Of a stretch of DNA of 7,129 bases, positions 1 to 5,738 are shown one piece after another. The DNA comes from Planctomycetota bacterium (lineage in GTDB: Bacteria; Planctomycetota; UBA1135). Location: contig JAQWRF010000289.1 of NCBI GenBank assembly GCA_029243845.1, forward strand, positions 1 through 7,129, written 5' to 3'. Position 1 is the stretch's first letter, and each line of letters starts with the position of its first letter. The position numbers were made by a program, and so were the translations under genes. A model generated the notes under the pieces. That model was not told the origin of the DNA, ran no database searches, and was given only the letters and a program-made list of their open reading frames with translations.

Positions 1-315
1 TGAACCCTCCATGTTATTGGTTTCAGTGGCGTCGGCTTTAACTAAGCGACGGATGGCCTCGCTCTTCCTTCCCATCTCGAAATAATGGCGCGTCATCTTG
101 ACGGGCATCCGCGCTTCGACATCGCGCTCGGTGCCTTTCAGAGACTTCAGAATGACGAGCTCGTCATCGGTATAAAAGCCGCGCATATTCTCAGGCATTT
201 TTTCATCGAAAAAAGGGCGCAATCCGTTGATGCTTTCGCGGTCGTAGCGCGGGCTTTCAACGGTGTCGAGAAAGGCTTGCTCTCTCGCAGATGGAGTGTA
301 TTTGGAGTCGTTCAT
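1..315 (-). CDS. 5' part of a gene leaving the window, possibly KamA-type radical SAM aminomutase
   Basis: The minus strand is open without a stop from an ATG at 313-315 to the window edge, giving 105 codons that start MNDSKYTPSAREQAF. The visible part is hydrophilic, with no signal peptide or membrane segment. Residues 35-105 include FFDEKMPENMRGFYTDDE, VKMTRHYFEMG, SEAIRRLVKADATET and NNMEGS. The order of a TxxYF element, an IRRxV element and an acidic ET stretch is reminiscent of the region before the radical SAM core in lysine 2,3-aminomutase (KamA) relatives. The CxxxCxxC iron-sulfur motif that would settle this lies outside the window, so the family call is a guess. No Shine-Dalgarno sequence precedes the ATG. 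The gene follows the kinase on the same strand after 117 bp. That the gene is real and coding is fairly safe: the frame is continuous and its composition is protein-like. Confidence 0.6.
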   Translation of the reverse strand, partial: MNDSKYTPSAREQAFLDTVESPRYDRESINGLRPFFDEKMPENMRGFYTDDELVILKSLKGTERDVEARMPVKMTRHYFEMGRKSEAIRRLVKADATETNNMEGS

Positions 316-338
316 GGTTGGCTATGCGTGTCTAACAA

Positions 339-365
339 ATTTTACAATCTTCAAATCTCATTGTA
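339..365 (-). promoter_or_regulatory. Possible -10 elements upstream of the left-edge gene
   Basis: The 117-bp spacer 316-432 is AT-rich. On the minus strand it carries TACAAT (complement of 360-365) and TAAAAT (complement of 339-344), each five of six matches to a sigma-70 -10 box. They would give leaders of roughly 38 and 17 nt before the ATG at 315. Neither has a convincing -35 box at the usual distance, so this is only a candidate. The rest of the spacer shows no terminator: a 6-bp inverted repeat (407-412 with 422-427) is weak and has no T tract. Confidence 0.2.
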
Positions 366-432
366 CCTCTAGTTAAGGCATTTTTAGCATGATTATTGGC
401 TATGATTCTCTTCGTAATCCCAAGAGACACGA

Positions 433-1440
433 TTAGTCGTCGCTAAGATGTGCCTCGAGATCTTCAATCAAATCGCCGGCAGAGGCATATCGCACCTCGC
501 GGTCTTTGGCCATCATCTTTTCTAGGAAGTAGTGTGCCAGCGGAGACACCCGCCCACCCTTCATTGCCGCGCCTTTCAGAGAATCAAGAACCTGCATGCG
601 CAATAATTCTTGGTCGTCGGATGCGACGAAAGGCAGCTCGCCCAATATCAAATGGTACAAAGTCACACCCAAAGAATAGATATCGGCGCGGCCATCAAGA
701 TCGTTTTGTCCTTTAGCTTGCTCGGGAGCCAAGTAAGCGGCAGTACCCATCGTTGTGCCTTCACCATGTCCGCCGCTTAAACCCTCGCCGGCAAAGCCAA
801 AGTCGATAAGCCGCACATTGAACTCGCGATCAAGCATGATGTTACCGGGTTTCAAATCGCGATGAATCACGCCGTGCTCGCGCATACCTTCGAGTGCCAC
901 GGCTACCTCACAAACAATATTAAAGGCCTCACTCTCAGAAAACTTGCGCCCCTGGTCCAGCCATTCAAGCAAAGTCTGCCCCGCCACACGTTCCATCTCA
1001 AGAACCAAGGTATGCATAAAGCGAAACACGCGTAAGCCATTCACTACCTGCGGTACGCCCTCAAGCTCTCGCAGCAATTTTGCCTCTTTGGCAAATTGAT
1101 TAGCCGCTACTTTATTGCGCGACAAATCAGGACGGAGTATTTTCAGGGCTACCCTCTCGAAATCGCGATCCCGTTTGGCAGCATAAACTTCAGCGGTTCC
1201 GCCTTTGCCAAGTAAGCGCTCAATAGTGTAGCCCGGGATACGTGGCTCGCGCATAGCCCGCGTTTGTCGCAGATGGTTGATTTCGGCAGCAGTAAAGCTA
1301 GAAACAGCCGACAATCTGGCCTCAAAGTCTTGTTCGGCGCAGCCTTCGAGCACTTCCAGAGCCTGCTCACGGCTTAGAAAGCCACGAGAGGTGAGTAGAG
1401 CCAAGAATTGCTGGTCTTCGACGGAGGCAGAGCTGGACAT
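433..1440 (-). CDS. Eukaryotic-type serine/threonine protein kinase (Hanks/PKN-like), soluble
   Basis: This 335-residue kinase would transfer phosphate from ATP to Ser or Thr on target proteins in the cytoplasm. The catalytic domain spans about residues 71-333 with every key motif: glycine loop GKGGTAEVYA (78-87), VALK with the ATP-binding Lys100, a likely helix-C Glu119, catalytic loop HRDLKPGN (193-200, Asp195), DFG (213-215), APE (238-240) and the helix-F Asp253. It should therefore be active. The activation loop between DFG and APE is short and contains Thr229, Thr230 and Thr233, plausible autophosphorylation sites. Residues 1-67 form an unrecognised, probably helical extension. No membrane segment or PASTA, WD or TPR sensor domain follows the kinase, unlike many bacterial relatives. 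The start lacks a Shine-Dalgarno sequence but is the first ATG before a complete fold. It is transcribed divergently from the Clp-like ATPase gene 98 bp away; a role in controlling it is an inference from position. Confidence 0.95.
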   Translation of the reverse strand: MSSSASVEDQQFLALLTSRGFLSREQALEVLEGCAEQDFEARLSAVSSFTAAEINHLRQTRAMREPRIPGYTIERLLGKGGTAEVYAAKRDRDFERVALKILRPDLSRNKVAANQFAKEAKLLRELEGVPQVVNGLRVFRFMHTLVLEMERVAGQTLLEWLDQGRKFSESEAFNIVCEVAVALEGMREHGVIHRDLKPGNIMLDREFNVRLIDFGFAGEGLSGGHGEGTTMGTAAYLAPEQAKGQNDLDGRADIYSLGVTLYHLILGELPFVASDDQELLRMQVLDSLKGAAMKGGRVSPLAHYFLEKMMAKDREVRYASAGDLIEDLEAHLSDD

Positions 1441-1538
1441 TGGCTAATACTTTACATCGGCCGAAGATGAGTGCCATCTTGAGTTAAAAAAATCATTATT
1501 TGAAATTAAAGGCGCAGCGCTGAACAGCCGAAATATAG
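1441..1538. promoter_or_regulatory. Divergent intergenic region between kinase and Clp-like ATPase genes
   Basis: This 98-bp spacer must hold the start signals for both divergent genes. It contains an AT-rich tract (about 1484-1510), a palindrome TCGGCCGA (1457-1464), an inverted repeat AAGATG/CATCTT with a 5-base gap (arms 1464-1469 and 1475-1480), and a palindrome CAGCGCTG (1515-1522). TTGAGT (1479-1484) is a possible plus-strand -35 element, but no good -10 lies 16-18 bp beyond it. I see no clear sigma-70 promoter on either strand. The inverted repeats could be operators or chance. Confidence 0.35.
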
Positions 1539-2846
1539 ATGCCCAAGGGCACACACATCATGCAAAACTCATCACTCGTTTACAAATACTTCGATCTCAT
1601 CGATGGCTTTATTCGCGTTCGAATAGCTGGCGCTGAAGGCACCATGCCCGAAATAGAAATGTCTACAAACAGCACTCCGTCGCGTCGCGACTACCGCCAA
1701 TATGTAGTAAGTAATTTCGTTCTCGATCTCGATTCAGAAGTAATGCCAAAGGTACACGCTGTTTACCCAGAGGACACCATGGCAGCCGAAGACCTCCTCT
1801 ACCAAATATGTGTAGATGTCAATCCTGGTCTTGAGATACATTCTATTTCACTGCCCGCTGCCGAAGACGAGGTCGCTGCCAGCGAGTCCGAGATGGAACG
1901 TTTTCGCGAACTAGCAAATGATTTGCAGGAGAATGTATTAGCAGAATTAGTCGGTCAAGATGATGCCGTAAACAAAATCTGCCGTAGCATCCGTAAGGCT
2001 GCTGTGGGCCTTAACGACCCCAATCGCCCAATCGGTAGCTTCTTATTGGTCGGACGCACCGGTACTGGCAAAACTGAATTGGCTAAGTCAATCTCACGGA
2101 ACTTACTGGATGGTCGCAAATTGGTGCGTATTGATTGTTCTGAATACGCCTTGCCGCACGAGACTGCAAAATTAATTGGTGCCCCCCCTGGCTATGTTGG
2201 TCATAGCGAAGGCGGCATACTTACTTCTGAAATTGAAGAAAACCCACGCTCGGTGGTACTGTTCGACGAAATAGAGAAAGGGCATGACAACCTGCATAAT
2301 ATGTTGTTGCAAATTCTTGATGACGGCCGTCTAACCGACTCGAAAGGCACTACTGTAGATTTCAGCAACTGTTTAATCTTGATGACCTCTAACGTGGGCA
2401 CTACAGACTACGCCGAAGCGACATCACGCCTAGGTTTTGATCAGCCAGAGTCTTTAGCACAAACTGAGTTTGCCGACATCACCAAGCAAGCACTACGCGC
2501 CAAGTTTAAGCCAGAATTGCTTAACCGCCTTGATGGTGTGCTCACCTTCAGAGCTCTTGACCAAGAAGACTGCGAGAAAATCGCCGAACTGCACTTAAAA
2601 ATGTTGCAGCAACGCATGCAGGGCGCGAAGATCAATCTTAAATGGAGTAAGGCCCTATGTCGCGCTGTTGCAGCTGCTGGCTACAGCGAAGAATACGGTG
2701 CGCGTGAAGTGCGTCGTGCTATCGCCAATCTCATAGAAGAGCCTTTATCAAATGCCATTCTCGATGGCGAGATGCTGCGCGGCTCTGAAGTTAAAGCCGG
2801 CTGGAAGGCTGGCGAAGTAAACTTCAAAACTAAGCCTGCTGCTTAA
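1539..2846 (+). CDS. Single-ring Clp/Hsp100 AAA+ ATPase (D2-type module with novel N-domain)
   Basis: This 435-residue protein is half the size of ClpA, ClpB or ClpC (about 750-860 residues) and carries only the second-ring type of AAA+ module. Such motors form hexamers that unfold or thread proteins using ATP. Visible elements: a helical lead-in ending LVGQDDAV (137-144), DPNRPIGSFLLVG, Walker A GRTGTGKT (172-179), pore loop GAPPGYVGHSEGG (214-226, Tyr219), Walker B VVLFDEIEK (239-247; Asp243, Glu244), sensor 1 TSNVG (Asn285), arginine finger in ELLNRLD (Arg330), and sensor 2 GAREVRR (Arg389). All catalytic positions are present. Residues 8-115 are an acidic alpha/beta-looking domain that I do not recognise; it replaces the Clp N-domain and D1, and there is no M-domain as in ClpB. 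A tripeptide LGF (298-300) lies where ClpA/ClpC carry their ClpP-docking loop. The start could instead be Met8 at 1560, which has AAGGG 11 nt upstream. The parvulin-like gene follows after 26 bp, probably in one operon. Confidence 0.9.
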   Translation: MPKGTHIMQNSSLVYKYFDLIDGFIRVRIAGAEGTMPEIEMSTNSTPSRRDYRQYVVSNFVLDLDSEVMPKVHAVYPEDTMAAEDLLYQICVDVNPGLEIHSISLPAAEDEVAASESEMERFRELANDLQENVLAELVGQDDAVNKICRSIRKAAVGLNDPNRPIGSFLLVGRTGTGKTELAKSISRNLLDGRKLVRIDCSEYALPHETAKLIGAPPGYVGHSEGGILTSEIEENPRSVVLFDEIEKGHDNLHNMLLQILDDGRLTDSKGTTVDFSNCLILMTSNVGTTDYAEATSRLGFDQPESLAQTEFADITKQALRAKFKPELLNRLDGVLTFRALDQEDCEKIAELHLKMLQQRMQGAKINLKWSKALCRAVAAAGYSEEYGAREVRRAIANLIEEPLSNAILDGEMLRGSEVKAGWKAGEVNFKTKPAA

Positions 2847-2872
2847 GAAACAATTGGGCGCGGCATTATGCT

Positions 2873-4243
2873 ATGCCCATGCTAGTTTCTGTACTCCTTA
2901 GCCTTAGCTGTGTCGCTGGATTGCCGCAGCAAGATGTAGCACCTAAAGTTCTTGCCACCTTCGATGGCGGGCAAATTGAAGCGGATCGTTTCGATCGTCA
3001 TCTAGGCGCCGACGCCCGCCATCAACAAAGTGGTGCTGAAGCTTTGGTGCATATTTTGCGTTTGCAAATTGTATCGATTGAAGCTGCCAATCTTGGTTTA
3101 GTAGCCGCTGATGAGAAAATAGACGAGCGCATTGCAATCGCTGTAAAGCAAATCGAAGCTGCTGGCATGAGCCTCGAAAAATTACTGGCTAGTCGAGAGC
3201 TCGGAATGCGAGAATTTCGCGAGCTTATCGGAGACTCCATCCTTCACGAGCAACTTGTACGCCATGATTTGAACCTAAGTATCTTCGCGGAAGTTTCACC
3301 ACAGCAGCTCGAGGAATGGTCCAACAACAAGTTGAATGAACTGCTTGAACTGTCGAAAGAAGCTCCTCCTGGCATGGCACTCGACGCACCGCCGTTCCGA
3401 GTAAGCGAACAAGAATTAGGACGCGTAATGCGCCGCACCATGTCAATAGAAGAGCTACAGGACCGCCTCGAACAAATGGTTTTAACGGTTGCTTTGCCAA
3501 AGTGGGCGGCTGACAACAAGGCAATACTAAGCGACGACATTCTTAACGACGAGATTGAGTGGCGACGTAAGCGCGTAAACGAAAACCCAGCTTATGGAGG
3601 AGCCAGCTATGAGGGCTTGCTCGAGGCTAAGGGCATGACGGTTGAATCCGTGCGTCAATCTGACGAGCTGCGTGTTGCTGGATACTTGCGTTTACTCTCG
3701 GAGCGGGTTATGCCGGACAGCTTTTTCGACGACCTTTCCGAAGAGCTTACTCAGCGTTACGACAACGAACATGGCGAAACGCGTAACGTCGGATGGATTC
3801 TGCTGCGCGCCGCCGACGAAAAAGAAAGCCCGCTCGATTTAGATTTCGATGAAGCCAAAGAAGAATTGCTGGCGCTGCGCGACCGCATTAAGACAACAAA
3901 AGATTTTAGTGACTTGGCTTACGACTACTCAGAAGACGATCGTACTCGACGTCGCGGTGGCATGCTTGGATGGATCCATCATTACGAGAAAGGCGTCACC
4001 GCTGCCCTCGCAACGGCAGCCTTTTCAAAGGAAGGTACCGGCATCTATGGTCCGATTAAAATAGTTGACAACAATCCTTTGCAGCCATTGAGTGGCATGG
4101 CATTAATCTTGGTAAAAGACATCCGTCCGCGTCCATCAAAAGACGCATTTCAAGATGCCGTCCGTCGTGGCACACATCGCGATTTGCGCCAGAGTTTCCT
4201 TAGCAGTATTGCGCTAAAGAGCGTTTTTAAGCCTAGCAACTAA
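2873..4243 (+). CDS. Exported SurA/PpiC-like parvulin-family chaperone, possibly catalytically inactive
   Basis: This 456-residue protein starts with a hydrophobic segment (residues 3-16), a probable short signal peptide possibly cut after Val-Ala-Gly, though without the usual basic residues. It likely acts outside the cytoplasmic membrane as a foldase or holdase. Residues 54-135 and 203-280 look like two helical SurA-type N-terminal segments. A parvulin rotamase domain follows at about 300-418, seen in RNVGWILL (304-311), DFSDLAYDYSEDDRTRRRGG (344-363), the adjoining MLGW (364-367) and SGMALILVKDIRP (407-419). In active parvulins the first and last of these strands carry conserved histidines (VRHILL, GWHLI). 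Here those places appear to be Trp308 and Ala410, so isomerase activity is doubtful. The start is the only ATG in frame after an upstream stop at 2831, apart from Met3, and has no Shine-Dalgarno sequence. Its 26-bp spacing from the Clp-like gene suggests co-transcription; its 3' end overlaps the convergent isomerase gene by 11 bp. Confidence 0.85.
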   Translation: MPMLVSVLLSLSCVAGLPQQDVAPKVLATFDGGQIEADRFDRHLGADARHQQSGAEALVHILRLQIVSIEAANLGLVAADEKIDERIAIAVKQIEAAGMSLEKLLASRELGMREFRELIGDSILHEQLVRHDLNLSIFAEVSPQQLEEWSNNKLNELLELSKEAPPGMALDAPPFRVSEQELGRVMRRTMSIEELQDRLEQMVLTVALPKWAADNKAILSDDILNDEIEWRRKRVNENPAYGGASYEGLLEAKGMTVESVRQSDELRVAGYLRLLSERVMPDSFFDDLSEELTQRYDNEHGETRNVGWILLRAADEKESPLDLDFDEAKEELLALRDRIKTTKDFSDLAYDYSEDDRTRRRGGMLGWIHHYEKGVTAALATAAFSKEGTGIYGPIKIVDNNPLQPLSGMALILVKDIRPRPSKDAFQDAVRRGTHRDLRQSFLSSIALKSVFKPSN

Positions 4244-4250
4244 GCTTAAA
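4226..4250. terminator. Possible bidirectional hairpin at the convergent gene junction
   Basis: Perfect 7-bp arms TTTAAGC (4226-4232) and GCTTAAA (4244-4250) flank an 11-base loop. The loop is exactly the overlap of the two convergent genes and contains both stop codons. The stem has only two G-C pairs and no clear T tract follows it in either direction, so it would be a weak intrinsic terminator at best. It may instead reflect chance or transcript-end protection. Confidence 0.25.
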
Positions 4251-5624
4251 CTCTTCTTGAGTGTTGAAGCGTTGCTCTATTTCTGCAGCGCGTTGCTCGT
4301 ATCCGTCACAGCCCATAAGCGCGAGCGCCGCTATTTTGCCTGCTTCGACTCCGGGTTGCACATAAGGATCGACTTGCATGATGCCACCGGCGTAGGCGGT
4401 GGCGATTTCCATGAACATGAAGTATTGCCCTAGATGGAATGCGTCAAGTGAACACAGCTCAATCACACAAACGGGACGGCCCCTTTCCCGTAAGGCTACT
4501 TCAGTACCGCGTCGCTCTTGCTCCATTAATTCAGCGAGATTGCGGTTCTCGAGATGAGCGAAGGCTGGAGATTCAGCAAAGGCCTTATCAAGGGTGATCT
4601 CACGGCGAAACTTATTAAGCTTCAACATGGTGTAAACCTTGTCGTCTGGTCCTTCGACATAGAGTTGCGATTGCGAATGTTGATCCGTAGGCCCGACTGC
4701 CTTCAACGGAGTAGGCCCGACGTTGACTTCTTCGCCGGCTAAGTTGTGGCGCTTCCCCAGCGATTCAGCCCAAAGCTGGCAATACCAATCGGCGAGCAGT
4801 CGCAGACGGTGGGCATAGGCGAAATGAACGTGTTTATCTAAACCTTGCTCGAGATATAAAATGTGAACCAATGCATACCACAAAGCCGGGTCGTCTTCAG
4901 CGCTGCAGTTTTGCAAGTTGTCGGCGACTTTAGCTGCACCGGCCAACAAGGAGTCCGTATCAAGTCCGGTCATTTCGCTGGTGAATAAACCGACGGGTGA
5001 CAACACCGAAAAGCGTCCACCGACGCCATCGGGTACCGGTAAAGTCGCGAACCCGAACGTATCGCAGATGCCACGGAAGTGACCGCCATTAGGATCGGTA
5101 GTAATCGTGAAATGCTTGGCACATTCCGTAGCGTCGTTATTGCACGCGGCTAACATCAGCGAGTAAGCCAGCATAAATTGCGATGATGTCTCAATGGTGC
5201 TGCCTGATTTAGAGATGACGTTGATGTGTGTCTTCGTCAGATCAACGGATTCAAAAAACTCGTCTAGCAAATCGGGGTCGACCGTATCAAGCACGAAGCA
5301 CTTGGGTTGCCCGGGCTCAGGATTGGTCGTTTGGAAAATGGGCGCCAAAGCGCCGAGTATTGCTGAATTACCTAAAGCCGAGCCACCAATGCCAAGCACC
5401 ACAAAGTTTTCGACATTCTGTTCACCTTTCACCTGCGTAGCACGGGCTCTACAGGCTTCTAGCAATTCTTTATTATGCCCTAGCTCACGCCATTTGGGGA
5501 TATTTGCAAGGTGCTCGGCACGCGCCTCAGTTGCGCGCCCGAAGTGCGCCTGGACTTGCTCTATAGTAAGCCGAGAATCGTTACCAGCGGCGAAAAGTCC
5601 TGTCAGGTGTAGGTGAAGTGCCAT
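4233..5624 (-). CDS. pgi: Glucose-6-phosphate isomerase
   Basis: This enzyme interconverts glucose 6-phosphate and fructose 6-phosphate in the cytoplasm, serving glycolysis and gluconeogenesis. The 463-residue length fits the shorter Bacillus-type family (about 450) rather than the E. coli type (about 550). Sugar-phosphate isomerase motifs are all present: GIGGSALG (78-85) and SKSGSTIET (138-146) bind the phosphate; GVGGRFSVLSPVG (200-212) matches the first family signature with Arg204; WAESLGK (285-291) carries the catalytic base Glu287; TDQHSQSQ (313-320) carries His316; QPGVEAGK (423-430) is the second signature with Lys430. The protein is complete and should be active. The start ATG at 5624 lacks a Shine-Dalgarno sequence, but the N-terminus leads directly into the fold. 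The gene is convergent with the parvulin-like gene, overlapping it by 11 bp, and divergent from the repeat-protein gene to its right. No functional link to its neighbours is evident. Confidence 0.97.
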   Translation of the reverse strand: MALHLHLTGLFAAGNDSRLTIEQVQAHFGRATEARAEHLANIPKWRELGHNKELLEACRARATQVKGEQNVENFVVLGIGGSALGNSAILGALAPIFQTTNPEPGQPKCFVLDTVDPDLLDEFFESVDLTKTHINVISKSGSTIETSSQFMLAYSLMLAACNNDATECAKHFTITTDPNGGHFRGICDTFGFATLPVPDGVGGRFSVLSPVGLFTSEMTGLDTDSLLAGAAKVADNLQNCSAEDDPALWYALVHILYLEQGLDKHVHFAYAHRLRLLADWYCQLWAESLGKRHNLAGEEVNVGPTPLKAVGPTDQHSQSQLYVEGPDDKVYTMLKLNKFRREITLDKAFAESPAFAHLENRNLAELMEQERRGTEVALRERGRPVCVIELCSLDAFHLGQYFMFMEIATAYAGGIMQVDPYVQPGVEAGKIAALALMGCDGYEQRAAEIEQRFNTQEEFKLSC

Positions 5625-5738
5625 TCTTTTGCTCGAAGACTACCACGAAGAGCTAAAGATTACATATAGTAATGACGATAATTAAGCAATAATCACACTC
5701 TGGACGGCGTCCAAAGCTGTGACCACATAAGAAAATTC
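5625..5738. promoter_or_regulatory. Divergent promoter region between pgi and the membrane-anchored repeat protein gene
   Basis: This 114-bp spacer is AT-rich at about 5655-5700. Plus-strand -10-like hexamers are TATAGT (5665-5670), GATAAT (5677-5682) and AATAAT (5688-5693), the last two each five of six matches. A poor -35 match (TAAAGA, 5654-5659) stands 17 bp before GATAAT. On the minus strand TATATG (complement of 5663-5668) is a weak -10 candidate for pgi. Location makes promoters here certain in principle, but the exact boxes are guesses. Confidence 0.35.
5701..5713. repeat. Perfect 13-bp palindrome upstream of the repeat-protein gene
   Basis: TGGACGGCGTCCA has 6-bp perfectly complementary arms around one central base. 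It ends 25 bp before the ATG at 5739. If GATAAT (5677-5682) is the -10 box, the palindrome lies just downstream of the transcription start, a typical place for a repressor operator. A one-base loop argues against an RNA hairpin and for a dimeric DNA-binding site. Chance cannot be excluded. Confidence 0.3.

Noticed and set aside
85..372. Plus-strand open frame of 95 codons
   Set aside because: It lies mostly antisense to the convincing minus-strand gene at 1-315, has no recognisable domain, and runs into an AT-rich spacer.
407..427. Inverted repeat TCTCTT/AAGAGA after the kinase gene as a terminator
   Set aside because: The stem is only six pairs, mostly weak, the loop is nine bases, and no T tract follows on the minus strand.
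1539..2846. Calling the ATPase ClpB or ClpX outright
   Set aside because: It lacks the ClpB D1 ring and M-domain, and lacks the zinc-binding N-domain of ClpX, so a precise symbol would mislead.
2873..2911. Lipoprotein signal ending at Cys13 of the parvulin-like protein
   Set aside because: The residues before the cysteine (Ser-Leu-Ser) lack the usual Leu at -3 and the N-terminus has no basic residue, so a lipobox is not supported.
3225..3540. Two overlapping minus-strand frames of about 98 codons
   Set aside because: Both are antisense to the parvulin-like gene and carry Cys/Ser-rich, low-similarity translations typical of shadows.
5194..5616. Plus-strand open frame of 140 codons
   Set aside because: It is entirely antisense to the conserved N-terminal half of glucose-6-phosphate isomerase, and its Ser/Lys-rich translation resembles no family.
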